Source: Bufo bufo (taxonomy: Eukaryota; Chordata; Amphibia; Anura; Bufonidae). Taken from it: a stretch of DNA of 64,000 nucleotides. Within the stretch, counting starts at the first letter, position 1. The number at the start of each line of letters is the position of its first letter. The notes beneath the pieces were generated by a model. The model saw only the letters and a program-made list of their open reading frames with translations. It did no database searches and was not told the DNA's origin. The position numbers and the translations under genes are program-made. Shown here one piece after another: positions 22,444 through 34,700 of the stretch. The stretch covers positions 109,118,370 through 109,182,369 of the forward strand of contig NC_053392.1 of NCBI RefSeq assembly GCF_905171765.1. The letters run 5' to 3'.

Positions 22444-22664
22444 GGCTAGTTTCACACCTTAAGTGTGAATTCCAACGGGCTGTTCTGATAGACAATGTCC
22501 GCCCAATCCTCCGCATTGTCTGCCGGAATGCATGCGGATCTCCTCCTGACCCCATTATACTTAATAGGGCTGGTGAGCAATCCGTTGGCATCTGGAGAAT
22601 TCCGGCAGACTGTTCTCTGCTGGAACAGCCTACCAGAATTCACACCGGAGGTGTAAAACTAGCC
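22444..22664. mobile_element. PIF/Harbinger-type MITE (221 bp), TSD TTA
   Basis: Ends GGCTAGTTTCACACC and GGTGTAAAACTAGCC, flanked by TTA on both sides (22,441-22,443; 22,665-22,667). Confidence 0.85.
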
Positions 22665-22702
22665 TTATGCCTGAGATGATGCAGTCAACAGCAGTTGTGA
22701 CA

Positions 22703-23007
22703 TAGTGATGAGCGGCAGGGGCAATATTCGAATTCGCGATATTTCGCGAATATTTGGGCGAATATTCGCCATATATTTGAGAATTCGCGAATTCATGATC
22801 TCCAGGCATTATTTTCTTGATTGCAAAAATTCGCCTAAAATTCGCCTAAAATATTCGCATAAAATTTTGCATGAACTGGTATTTTTTAAAAAAATCGAAT
22901 ATTCGCCATTACGAAAATATTTTGCGATATTCTAAATATTTGCGAATTCTCGAAGTGCCGATATTCGCAATTGAAATTCGCAATTCGAATATTCGTGATC
23001 GACACTA
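22703..23007. mobile_element. hAT-type MITE (305 bp), 8-bp TSD
   Basis: Starts TAGTGATGAGCGGCA and ends CGTGATCGACACTA. It is flanked by TTGTGACA (22,695-22,702) and CTGTGACA (23,008-23,015), seven of eight bases matching. The interior is a dense run of ATTCG/CGAAT motifs. A second copy of its start lies at 63,643. Confidence 0.8.
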
Positions 23008-23015
23008 CTGTGACA

Positions 23016-23525
23016 TCTAAGGAGTTTGTCATGGCAGTATGTGTTCATCATCATGGGTGTTTGTCTATTATTTCCCAACAATACTTCAATGCAGAAGAAA
23101 TTGTATCACTTTATAGAAGAGAATGATCGGTTTTGCTGTAATGATGTCAATCCAGAGAATAAAATAATCATGATATTTATACTATATGGTAAAGGCCACA
23201 AAAAGAAAATCTGCAAAATCATGATTGCAATAAATGGTGCCATCCGACAACAAGCAAACACTCACAAGGCGACATTAATGGTAAAACAAAAAAAAAAAAA
23301 CTATGGCTCTAGGACTGGGATAATTTTCGTTGGTGGTTTGTAGTGTCTTTTTTCATCATAAAAGAAAAAAACCTGAAAAAATATTCTGAACATACGGTAT
23401 ATAATGACTATGAATAAATGCACGTTACTGCATCTGACGTGTACAGATTTATTGGGCTTGATGAAAGCGTTTGTAGAGCTGTAAAGATTTTACATTTCAG
23501 ATTGTTGGAAGACCTGTTCTGCAGA
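23016..23525. other. No recognisable feature
   Basis: A/T-rich, no supported ORF (the frame at 23,026-23,343 has no recognisable domain). Confidence 0.4.
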
Positions 23526-23528
23526 TAA

Positions 23529-23856
23529 GGGCCTATTCACACGAGCATTGGGGTCTTTGTTCTGTCCTCTAAAAACAAGACGAATTTCCATCTGTGTGTA
23601 ATCAGCATTGCCTTCAACTGCATCCCATAGGTCCTTTTTTTTCTGTCTATATGGCATCAGTATGTCATCCATTTTTCACGTCCATCTCCTAGTAACCAAT
23701 GGTGAAAAAAAAATTCATGGACCCATTGAGTTGATTGGTCAAGTCTAGTATGAGAATTACACCTCAGTAGAGCATAATAACTTCTCTACGCTGGTCCCTT
23801 GACTATAATGTGTCCGTGTGTTGCCCGTTTTACACTCTGGTTGTTTCAATAAGCCC
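23529..23856. mobile_element. PIF/Harbinger-type MITE (328 bp), TSD TAA
   Basis: Ends GGGCCTATTCACACGAGC and a diverged TTTCAATAAGCCC, flanked by TAA on both sides (23,526-23,528; 23,857-23,859). Confidence 0.6.
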
Positions 23857-24385
23857 TAATATAACAGAAATAGATGAAATGTAAAAAACATGCAGATGGT
23901 GGAAACCACAAACTCATTATATACACCAAATCATCTTGAAGACCAAAGCGCTTAAAATGTAATGCCATTTAGTTTGTCCCCCCCATGTTTCCATGATGCG
24001 CCATCATGCTACAGTATAATCCCTTGATGATCCCTAATTAGGAAGGAAGCACGTTAGGACAGGTTCTGCACAGAATATGCAAGGGACATAGAAAGCTATG
24101 GTATATCCTGGCCAGATTCTTATTTAGAAGTGAAGTATAATTGACCTTTACATTTATACATGGTGCTTATCAGGAGCCTAAAGGCTCATGGGCCCTGGTG
24201 CAAGAGCTCAGCTTGGGCCCCCCTTCCCTCAGTGCTTTTTGGCCAGGGGCAGAGATGCACCTAGCTTTTCTAAAAATGTAAACAGCTCTCCCTCCTTCAT
24301 GCCAAATTCTTGACCTAACCGGCACTATTTTTGTCTTGATCCTAGCCTTTAAATGGACCTTAATATAAAGCAGAATATAGGCTAA

Positions 24386-24711
24386 GGTCTCATGCACACG
24401 ACCGTTGTTCTGGTCCGCATCCGAGCCGCAGTGTTTGCGGCTCGGGTGCGGACCCATTCACTTCAATGGGGCTGCAAAAGATGCGGACAGCACTCTGTGT
24501 GCTGTCCGCATCCGTTGCTCTGTTACGTAGCCCCGCAAAAAAAATATAACATGTGCTATTAATGTCCGTTTTGTGGTCAAGAATAGGCATTTCTGCAATG
24601 GGCTGCATGTTCCATTCCGCAAATGGCGGAAGGCACAAGGGCGGCTTCCGTGTTTTTGCGGATGCGCAATTTGCGGACTGCAAAAAACAGAACGGTCGAG
24701 TGCATCAGGCC
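24386..24711. mobile_element. PIF/Harbinger-type MITE (326 bp), TSD TAA
   Basis: Ends GGTCTCATGCACACGACCG and CGGTCGAGTGCATCAGGCC, flanked by TAA (24,383-24,385; 24,712-24,714). Several internal inverted segments built on CCGCATCCG/CGGATGCGG are present. Confidence 0.8.
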
Positions 24712-24714
24712 TAA

Positions 24715-25320
24715 TTCAAACAAACGTGCTTGGCCTGGAAAAATTGACCCATGTGTCAGCTCCATCTCCTGGACCGACCGTGTCTCCCCTGACCTCCCCA
24801 TCGAATTTATGATACATTCATTTCTTATCTGATCGCAGGTCTATTTTACTGTGCTTACATCATCATGTGTGTACTGTACAATGGGCCCCTGATCAGATCA
24901 CTATGATGCAGTCAGTTCAGTTCAGAGGAGCCACAGTCAGTCCAGTCGATGTGGTCAAAACACAGGCCATGTTTCCCGGACCAAGTACAGTGTTGTGTAT
25001 TAGCAATATGCCAAAAGTGTTGGAAATCTTTGATACATAAGTCATGCTCAGTGAAACTCTGAAGACCTGAGAACTTCTCCCATTGCATTTGTATTACAGT
25101 CAGCTGTGCCCTTTGACAAAATCTTTTGAATGTACAGTATTTATGTAAGAGAACTGATATACAGTAACTACATTGATGAACCTGCCTCTATGAAGTAACA
25201 TAACAAAGCCTTTCTCTCAAACTACATTACCATAAGAATGTCCATTCCCATTGCCTCCCAGTTGATGCCAGTTTTGCTCTAAGGTATGGGAGTGCTCTGC
25301 CTTGATTGATTGTAGGAAAT
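24715..25320. other. No recognisable feature
   Basis: No gene or repeat boundary supported. Confidence 0.4.
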
Positions 25321-25597
25321 CAGGGGCGTAACTACTATAGCGGCAGACCAGGCGACTGCTATAAGGCCCAGGGCAAGAGGGGGCCCAGTTGTAATTGGGA
25401 TTATCTCCTCTTCTACTGGAGGTGAAAACTTGGTCAGGACTCTTCCCTCTAAAGGAACAACTTTTAGCAAATGAGGCAGTTGAAAAATGGCCCAAGGGTC
25501 ATTGAAAAGGTATTTAGGTGGAAACCCTTCTGTCCTGTGTAGGGGGGCCTGGTTTGATCCTTGCTATGATGCCCGTACTTCTCTATGTACACCACTG
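25321..25597. mobile_element. hAT-type MITE (277 bp), 8-bp TSD
   Basis: Starts CAGGGGCGTAACTACTATAG and ends GTACTTCTCTATGTACACCACTG in three pieces. Flanks TAGGAAAT (25,313-25,320) and TAGAAAAT (25,598-25,605) match at seven of eight bases. Same end type as the larger element at 37.4-39.2 kb. Confidence 0.8.
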
Positions 25598-25605
25598 TAG
25601 AAAAT

Positions 25606-26200
25606 ACAATGAACTTCTCTTCTCCATAAGAAAGCTCTCAGAGGACTTGTCTTAGAAGAGCTATATAATGTTCCCCTCCAGGAGCACAGGTTTTAAAGAG
25701 AACCTCCCTAATGAAACACAGGACAGTATCATTTGTAAATGTTGCATACTATGGCTGCACAATATAGATGTCTTATAGATGATATTGCATCAGTATTACG
25801 GATGAGTAAAACAGGCCCTTTGAAAAATGGATGCGGATGCGATACTGGTGAAAAACAGATAAAATACTGATAGTATCCATCAGGGACATACACATATCTC
25901 ATAGGGCCTCATAACTAGAGGACTGATGAAATGCACCATGGGCTGTTCACACAACTTGGACCCCCAGCCCACTGTGCACCATATCAATAGCAGCACCTCT
26001 GTTTTGTGCTGCATTATGACGTGGAAGTGTGTCAGAGCTGCGCCCATGCCATTACTGGTTAGAGGGCAGCCTTGATTGACAACCACCCTCCTCTGCCACC
26101 AGCACTGAGAAAACTGAGAAAACTCTGATTTCATCTGTTTAACCCTTTCTGCACCATGATCATTGCAGATTATGGTGCAGACGAAAGGATCAGGATTCCT
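25606..26200. other. No gene; a TTAACCC start without a partner
   Basis: TTAACCCTTTCTGCACCATG near 26,140 looks like a TTAA-element end, but no partner end was found. Otherwise nothing is recognised. Confidence 0.3.
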
Positions 26201-26204
26201 TTAA

Positions 26205-28306
26205 CCCCTTGCCGATCAGCTCTGCTCTGTACATGTATTGCACTACTGGAAGTGAGTTTCCGACTAGCACTGTTATACTACTGCGCGTTGATCGCGCGGA
26301 CACCAGAGTTGGGGTTTCCCAATTAGCGACAGCTTTTACTGACAGACATGCCCGTGCTGTATCCGCTGACATTGCTAAAACTCTGATTCAGATGGATTGA
26401 CCACTTTGATGCAAAGCTGACTGAGCTCGCTCTTTCAACCTATTGGCTCCTCTTGATGTAATAACAGGATATATATAAAGGTTTCAAGTGTTACTCATTA
26501 TCAACCTATTTACTTTAAAAAAAAAATGGAAAAATAAAAAATAGACATATTAGGTATTGTCACGCCCGTAATGGCCAGCTCTATAAAAATATCACACGAT
26601 CTACACTGTCAGCTAAACTCCGTAAAAATAAAAATGGCGCCAAAACAGCCAATTTTTAGGCCATCTTGCCTCTTTGAGGAGATAGGGGTGACACAAATTG
26701 TAACAAGTGCTTGTTTTGTACAATGGTCCAAAGGTCCTTCCCATCCAAAACCCTGCTGGATATGCAGCAGTGTGATGTGAGTCTCAGATTGCAGCAGCTG
26801 GACACAACATATTCATACATGTTTAAATTTTACCTCCATTTTGCTTCAATTCCTGTGGAACATCTGAAGCATTAACCCCTTAATGACCAGCACCATACAT
26901 GTACAGTGCTGGCCGGGTCTTTAAGCACCATAGCTGTGGGTGGCCGCCTGCTTCTTATAGCAGACACCCGTGGCTCATGACCGCAACCGTCAGTAATGCC
27001 GATTGCAGACATTTAACCCCTCAGATGCCGTGGTCAATCCTGACCACGGCATCTGAGCACGCTGAAAACTTCCGGTTATGCTCCGGCTCCCCTGTGCGGT
27101 GATCGGAGCATGTGTGCAGCAGCCCGTGTCTTTGTGAATGACAGGAGGCAGCTGCATAGTATTTCCTATGGAGCCCTTGCCTGTAGTAGGGCTCCATAGG
27201 AAAGCAGTAAAAGCATCATAGATTCCAATGCAAATGCATTCTAGTCTACGATAATAGCAATCTAATGATTGCATGTTATAGTTCCCTATGGGAACTATAT
27301 AAAAAAAAAAATATTCAAATCACCCCCCTTTTCCCAAAATAAAAATAAAAGAATTCATTTTCTACAAAAAAATGTAATAAAAAGTGATCAAAAAGTTATA
27401 CACACCCCAGAATTGTATAAATTAAAAGATCAGATTGCCCCGCAAAAAATGAGCCCCCATACAGCTCTGTACACATAATTACAAAAAAGTTATAGGGATC
27501 AAAATATGGCGACAAAATTAAAACTGATTTTTTCCAACTTTTATTTTTTTTTATCATTATCAAAACGCAAGGAAAACTATACATATAAGGTATCGCCGGA
27601 TTCATACTGACCTGTAGAATAAAACTAACTGGTCAGTTTTATCGTATATCGAACGTCATAAATAAAAAAACGTAAAACTGTGGTGGAATTGCTTTTTTTT
27701 TTTACACCATTTGGAATTTTTTTCCCGCTTCCCACTACATCATATGCAATATTGAATGGTGGCGTTGGAAATTACAACTTGTCCTGCAGAAATCAAGCCC
27801 TCATATGGCTATGTGAACAGAAAAATAAAAAAAATTATGGCTCTGGGAGGGCAGGGAGTGCAAAACGAAAATGCAAAAAAAACCTAAAAAACCTCCAGGG
27901 CTTAAAGGATTAACAACATTTCTAAAATGAGTTTTGAATAAATTAAGAGTGTAGTTTTTAAAATGTGGTAATGTTTGGGTGGTTTCTATTATGTGAACCC
28001 CTCAAAGTCACTTTAAAACTAAAAAAAGGTTTTTTGTTTTTTTTTTTCTTGAAAAATTGCTTCTAAAAATCTAAGCCTTCTAATGTCCTAAAAAGTCAAA
28101 TAACCTGTGGATGGCAAGTAGAGGAATCATTATATGTCTTAAAATCGGTGAAATTCAAATTTAGACAATAGCAAATCTTTCAAAATTTTCTGTATATTTT
28201 GGATTTTTCTTTTATAAATAAAGGTAAAACATATCAATCCAAATGTATTACTAACATAAAATACAGTAGGTCATGAGAAAACAAACTCAGAATGGTTCGG
28301 TGGCAT
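26205..28306. mobile_element. Non-autonomous TTAA-type element (outer), right end lost
   Basis: It begins CCCCTTGCCGATCAGC after TTAA (26,201-26,204). Its body aligns by eye with the repeat at 1.6-3.04 kb and 6.6 kb (CTCTATAAAAATATCACA; GTGGAACA...; GAGTGTAGTTTTTAAAATG). It is interrupted by a second TTAA element at 26,876-27,909 and, on the right, by an inverted-repeat sequence starting near 28,307. Confidence 0.65.
26876..27909. mobile_element. Nested TTAA-flanked non-autonomous element (1,034 bp)
   Basis: Starts CCCCTTAATGACCAGC after TTAA (26,872-26,875) and ends CCAGGGCTTAAAGGA before TTAA (27,910-27,913). Removing it joins GGAACATCTGAAGCATTAA to CAACATTTCTAAAATGAG. That is the arrangement found uninterrupted at about 2655-2700 in the related copy. 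No coding capacity. Confidence 0.75.
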
Positions 28307-28550
28307 ATGTGCTCATAATAATATGGTACTTTACCACTCCTGCGTCTCTTATAGTCGGTCCACTTGCACACCGGAGCTATAGCGCTTTTTTCTGTTGTTA
28401 TCTGCAAGGACCTGTAGGTAAGGTTCTCCCCCTCTTAGATGTATGTTGCAGCGGTATGGCAGAAAAACACACTATAGCTCCGGTGTTCAAGTGGACCGAC
28501 AATAAGAGACGCCGGAGTGGTAAAGTACCATATTAATATGAGCACAGTTG
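28307..28550. repeat. Inverted repeat, ~85-bp arms
   Basis: GTGCTCATAATAATATGGTA followed by CTTTACCACTCC... returns in reverse complement as GGAGTGGTAAAG, then TACCATATTAATATGAGCAC. The arms include GTCGGTCCACTTG...CCGGAGCTATAG. This is a fold-back MITE of unknown superfamily inserted in the TTAA repeat. Confidence 0.75.
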
Positions 28551-28887
28551 CTTTTGCTCACATATCCAAATCTATGATTCTGATGCCAAGCTCATGGTGA
28601 TATATATCCTCATTTGACTTGACTTTTTCTTTGGGCTATACATTCCAGGACATTATTCAAAGTCACGGCGAACAGCCTCTCTTTAGTATAATAGATTTTT
28701 TAGTGCAATTGACTTTTAGTACTTTTAATGCAGATTGTGTTTTTTAATGCAGATTGTTTTTAATGCAACATGTTGTACATATTATGTGCTTATTATTTAC
28801 TATAAAATTTTATCCAGCTTGAACATATATTTGCCTGATATTGAGTGACGCCCAACCCAATCCATTTCTTTCACCTTATCAGCATTA

Positions 28888-29370
28888 GGCCTCTTTCACA
28901 CGACAGTATGTCTTTTTCAGTGTTTTGCGGTCCGTTTTAAACGGATCCGTTGTTCCGTTTTTTGTTTCCGTTGTGTTCCCGTTTCCGTTCCGTTTTTCCG
29001 TCCCGTTTTTCCGTATGGCAAATACAGTATACAGTAATTTCATAGAAAAAATTGGGCTGGGCATAACCTTTTCAATAGATGGATCCGCAAAAAACGGAAC
29101 GGATACGGAAGACATACGGATGCACTTCCGTATGCATTCCGTTTTTTTGCGGACCCATAGACTTTAATGGAGCCACGGAACGTGATTTGCGGCCAAATAT
29201 AGGACATGTTCTATGTTAAAACGGAACGGTAAAACGGAAATACGGAAACGGAATGCATACGGAGTACATTCCGTTTTTTTTGCGGAACCATTGAAATCAA
29301 TGGTTCCGTATACGGACCGCAAAAAACGGCCCGCAAAACTGAAAAAAAAAACGGCCGTGTGAAAGATGCC
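28888..29370. mobile_element. PIF/Harbinger-type MITE (483 bp), TSD TTA
   Basis: Ends GGCCTCTTTCACACGAC and CCGTGTGAAAGATGCC, flanked by TTA (28,885-28,887; 29,371-29,373). The interior is rich in CCGTTTTTTGCGG / CCGCAAAAAACGG inverted motifs. Confidence 0.85.
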
Positions 29371-29373
29371 TTA

Positions 29374-30620
29374 TGGAGTGCTGTGGGGCAGTGCACCTTT
29401 CCAGAAGTGGAGCAGTGAGTGAGCCACCATTTTTTCCGTATTTACAATTTCTACACTCCCCAAGATCTGTTACACTTTTCAAACACTCCCCATACATTTC
29501 CCAAATTCTTTTTTCTTAACACTAACTAATACCTCTGGAAAGAAAAAAATCTCACCTCTATTTTAAAATACTGATGCAACACAAATTAGGCTTACCAGAT
29601 TGGTAGGAAAATTAAGAAGAAGTCCATATTTCTAGGATAGTTGAATGGGCCAGAGGTGACAATAATAACTTAGAAAATGTGACACACCAGCCCCTCTACA
29701 CTTTGGCGACCTGTTAACTCCCAATCTCAGTTTGCTGTACCTATTAAGATCACTAGAATAACTCCAATGTTGGCAAATATGGAGGAGCTTGTACTGATTA
29801 TTATTTATAACATGACCTTTTTATCAGAACATGTCCCTTTCAAAAATTGCCACATCCCCCTTTGCGCATTGTCCCATTCCTTCAATTTACGTTTGGGTGC
29901 CAGGGTTGAGTCTGATGACGCAGCATTCTGGAGTCACATACTACACCAGGAGTTTGGAAGGTCTGCCTTTTTGGCATTCCAGGAAAGTTGCCAAGTGTAT
30001 GTATTAATGCGTATATATCAGTATTCTAGTTGTAGATGTACATTATCTGAAACCTTATGCTTTTTTATGAGTTTTCAATTTGTCTGTAATAAAATACTAG
30101 CTGCCAAGCTAAAATGTATGGCTGGCTTAAAATAGTTGTCCTAGGAACACATAATACACTGATAAATGTGTTATAGATGAGGTCCAATCATGAGAACGGT
30201 GTCCTAAATTTCATGCTGATGCTCCATTCAACACTATGGGACATTTTCATGATTGGTGGGAGCCAAAAGTTGGACCCCAGCTAATCAGACACATCCTTTA
30301 TCTTGTGGATATGGGATATGTGTTTGTCATGGCAAAACCCCTTTAACCTAGTTTAAGTACTGGGCAGAGGGGCCCATACCAACTTTTTATTTTGCTAACA
30401 ATGGCACTCAAAGCTACAATATCACCAAAAAGTACAGAGGTACGATACCTGAATTTAGTCCCATGATCCATGTAAATGCAGTATATAATTCTGGTATAAA
30501 TCTATAATACCAGTCCTATCACACAACTTACATATATTCTCGAAAATAGGCACTTACTCAGTCATTCGATCAAAACATCTGCCATTCCTATATCAGTAAT
30601 AAAAAAAGTCAAAAGTGGAT
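29374..30620. other. Mostly unassigned; one interspersed-repeat-like segment
   Basis: At about 30,165-30,345 a segment with GAGGTCCAATCATGAGAACG, CATGATTGGTGGGAG and GGATATGGGATATGTG resembles a common amphibian non-coding repeat, recognised from memory and unverified. No gene is supported. Confidence 0.3.
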
Positions 30621-30837
30621 ATACAGTGGATATATAAAGTCTACACACCCCTGTTAAAATGTCAGGTTTCTGTGATGTAAAAAAATGAGACAAAGATAAA
30701 TCATTTCAGAACTTTTTCCACCTTTAATGGGACCTATAAACTGTTCAACTCAATTGAAAAACAAACTGAAATCTTTTAGGTAGAGGGAAGAAAAAATATA
30801 CAAATATAATAATATGGTTGCATAAGTGTGCACACCC

Positions 30838-31682
30838 TTAAACTAATACTTTGTTGAAGCCTTTTGATTTTATTACAGCACTCAGTCTTTTGGGGTATGA
30901 GTCTATCAGCATGGCACATTTTGACTTGGCAAGATTTGCCCACTCTTCTTTGCAAAAACACTCCAAATCTGTCAGATTGCGAGGGTATTTCCTGTGCGCA
31001 GCCCTCTTCAGATCACCCCACAGATTTTCAATCGGATTCAGGTCTGGGCTCTGGCTGGGCCATTCCAAAACATTAATCTTCTTCTGGTGAAGCCATTCCT
31101 TTGTTGATTTGGATGTATGCTTTTGCTCGTTGTCATGGTGAAAGATGAAGTTCCTCTTCATGTTCAGCTTTCTAGCAGAAGCCTGAAGATTTTGTGCCAA
31201 TGTTGACTGGTATTTGGAACTGTTCATAATTCCCTCTAGCTTAACTAAGGCCCCAGTTCCAGCTGAAGAAAAACAGCCCCAAAGCATGATGCTGCCACCA
31301 CCATGCTTTACTGTGGGTATGGTGTTCTTTTGGTGATGTGCAGTGTTGTTTTTGCACCAAACATATCTTTTAGAACAGGCATGCTCAACCTGCGGCCCTC
31401 CAGCTGTTGCAAAACTACAACTCCCATCATTCCCGGACAGCCTACAGCTATCAGCCTACAGAAGGGCATGGTGGGAGTTGTAGTTTTACAACAGCTGGAG
31501 GGCCGCAGGTTGAGCATCCCTGTTTTAGAATTATGGCCAAAAAGTTCAACAGACCATAACACCTTTTCCCACATACTTTTGGGAGACTTCAGATGTGTTC
31601 TTGCAAAATGTACCCTGGCTTGGATGTTTTTCTTCGTAATAAAAGGCTTTCGTCTTGCCACTCTACCCCACAGCCCAGACAT
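30838..31682 (-). pseudogene. Tc1-like transposase, interrupted
   Basis: On the minus strand the upstream part reads GRVARRKPFITKKNIQARVH (31,670-31,610), the end of the DNA-binding region, and reaches KVLWSVE, just where the first catalytic region begins. It is then cut by the MITE at 31,522-31,376. Below the MITE the frame resumes as MLWGCFSSAGTGALVKLEG, with the second catalytic Asp in FIFHHDNEQKHTSK and the third-residue region WPSQSPDLNPIENLWGDLKR. It ends at 30,838. The Tc1 N-terminus lies in the part lost to the L1 junction. Confidence 0.88.
31376..31522. mobile_element. hAT-type palindromic MITE (147 bp), perfect 8-bp TSD
   Basis: Starts CAGGCATGCTCAACCTGCGG and ends CCGCAGGTTGAGCATCCCTG. 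It is nearly fully palindromic, containing AACTACAACTCCCATCAT. Both flanks read TTTTAGAA (31,368-31,375; 31,523-31,530). It interrupts the Tc1 transposase frame. A close relative is at 58,712-58,851. Confidence 0.9.
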
Positions 31683-31703
31683 ATGAAGAATACGGGAGAT
31701 TGT

Positions 31704-34700
31704 ATGCCCCTAACATTAAACAAATTCGCTGGCTCAGGAAAGTCTTGAATATAGCAGAATCTTTCCAAGAAGGCATTACCTTATTTGGTGGAGACTTTAA
31801 TGTGGCAGTGGACCCCCTACTGGATTGTTCCTCACATAAATCAGTACACTCCCAAAAAGCTCTTAGCTCCCTCATCTCCAGTCTCTGGAACTCCCATCTG
31901 ATAGACACATGGTGAACCCTTCATCCAGACGAGGCTGAGTATACTTTTTATTTCTCAGCCCACAACTCATAACAACGCTTGGATTACCTGTTTATCACAA
32001 AAAAACATATCCAGCTGTGTACTGAGGCAGACGTTGGCTCTTTTCTTTGGTCGGACCATTCCCCAATTTACCTAACTATATCTGCACCCCAAACCAGGAA
32101 ATACAATAAACCCTGGCGCTTAAATGAATCCTTATTGGGGACCCCAGAGACTAAAGAACGTCTTCAGCTTTTATTAGACGAATACTTCACCCTTAATAAT
32201 ACATCAGATGTATCTCCACATACTCTCTGGGATGCCCACAAGGCTTTCCTCAGGGGCCACTGCATAAGCTTAAGTTCCCACATTAAAAGAGAAAGAGAGA
32301 AACAGCTTGATACTATCCACAAACAGATCAGATACTTAGAAGGACTGCATAAACACTCACTACAAAAATCGCATTTAATTGAGCTTAGTGATCTTAGAAC
32401 CTCCCTCAAAAACATACTAAATACGGCCTCTGCAAAGTTCTATCTACATTCTCAACAAAAGATATTCGCACGCGGTACTAAAGCCTCGAAATTTGTGACC
32501 CAGAGAATTAAGAAAAGGAAACAAGACAATTACGTACATAAACTTAGAGATGCCTCAGGCCTTGATATTTGACCCCACCCAAATCGCGTCACAATTTAGA
32601 AACTTCTATGAAGCTCTATACAACATAGACCCCTCCCAGCAGATTATCAACGACACCCAATCCAGCTCTCTGATTGACTCCTTTTTAGAAAATCTAGCTC
32701 TCCCAAAATTATCTGAAGAGGACAGACCATCACTCCAAGCCCCATTCACAAAGGAGGAACTCATAGAGGTTATTAGAAAATCCCCCAAAGGGAAAAGGCC
32801 AGGCCCAGATGGCCTCCCAACCCCCTATTACTTAGCCTTCCATGACACACTGATCCCACACTTACTCCCGGTCTATAATGCGTCTCTACTCAATAAACCT
32901 CTTTTGGCAGATATGACCAAAGCTCACATAATCCTTATCCCAAAAGAGGGTAAAGACCATACCCAATGCCTAAATTGCAGACCCATTTCCCTCCTTAACC
33001 TTGACTTAAAATTTCTATCTAAATTGCTAGCAAATAGATTAGCAAAAATTTTTCCTTCCCTTATACACAGAGACCAAGTGGGCTTTATCAAAGGCAGGGA
33101 AGGAAAAGACAACACCGCTAGAGTCCTAAATATTATACATTATGTTTAAAAAAGATCACTTCCCGTGGTTCTTCTCAGTACAGACGCGGAGAAAGCCTTT
33201 GATAGAGTCAACTGGTCTTTCATGAAACAGGTCCTCTCATCTCAAAACTTCCCGAGCTCCTTTCTGCATGCTATCGATGCCATGTATATCAATGCCTCCG
33301 CCTCTATCTCAGTCAATAGTACAATATCGTCCCCTTTTAACATTAGGAACGGTACTAGACAGGGGTGCCCTTTGTCTCCTCTTTTGTTTGTTTTAACCCT
33401 GGAACCCCTCCTACAGACTATCAGGAAGGACACAGCTATCAAAGGTATTATCCTAGGGGACCAGGAACATAAAACAGCAGCCTTTGCGGACGATATGCTT
33501 GTCATGATTAGCAATCCAGAATTTGCTCTCCCCAGGATTTATCAACACCTGGAAAACTATGGTTTTTGTTCCAACTTTAAAGTGAATCACAACAAATCGC
33601 TAATCATTTGCTCCGGTTTATCTGCCTCTACAAAAAAAAAGCTAGCCCTAGCATCCCCATTCAATTGGTCAGCTCCCTACCTGACATATTTAGGGGTCAA
33701 GATCAGCACAGATCCTTCTCAATTGTTCTGTCTGAACTATAATCCCTTGTTAACAGAGATTACCAAGACACTTAACAGCCTTGATCTACCAATACTTTCG
33801 TGGTTCGGCAGGAGGAACATCCTAGCCTCACTAATTCTCCCCAAACTAACCTATTTACAACAGGTTCTTCCTATCTCTGTACCCTTGCTATTCTACAAAA
33901 AAGTGAGATCTCTTTTTAGCTCCTTTATTTGGAACAACAAGAGACCTAGACTTTCGTATAAATCACTGAACAGAGCAAAGAAATGGGGCGGTATTGCCCT
34001 CCCCGATCCTGAAATATATGGGAAGGCGATTCTCCTAGCCAGAGTGATTGATTGGTTGAGGGTGCCTCCTCACAAATCATGGGTCTCCATGGAACAGGCT
34101 TTACTGGGAACCACATTTAGGACCTTCTTGCTTTGCCACAGAACAGCTCAATCCCTACCCCCACTATCTTCTCCACTAATGAAAGCTACCTTTTCCGCTT
34201 GGAAAGGGCTCAGGGACACCCAAAATTTCATACCATTTCCCTCTCAAAGTCTACAAATCAGAGATGTTATAAATGTCGCCCCCAAGGCTCTGTTAGATAG
34301 TGTGAAGGGGTGCCTCAAAACATCCACAACTCCACTAAGAGACATCATAAGTGACTTCCACTCAACTTGTATAACTGATCTGAGGGCTAGACTTAACTAT
34401 CAGCACTCTAATCTCACCCCCTTACTCTTTCTGCGTTCATACAGGCAACAAAACATCAAACCACAAGACTTTTCCCGCCCACAAGTATGGCTGGAAAGCT
34501 TATTAGACTGCGCCCAGACCCCATCCAAAATAATTTTCCAGCTTTACAATACATTAAGGCTTCCTGACGCTCTCTTTATCCCTGCGTTCATTAGACTATG
34601 GGAGAAAGACCTGAACAGGTCGTTTTCCATACGGGAAATAGACCAAATCTTGATCTCCCCTCACAGGACATCAAGATGCGTCAGAATACAGGAGAACAAC

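Larger units (their letters stand above)
30624..31703 (-). mobile_element. Tc1/mariner element, truncated by an L1
   Basis: The left terminal repeat CAGTGGATATATAAAGTCTA follows a TA (30,622-30,623). The element body runs on the minus strand to about 31,703 (ATACGGGAGATTG), where L1 sequence begins. The right half and right terminal repeat are not found after the L1. A hAT MITE is inserted at 31,376-31,522. Confidence 0.85.
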
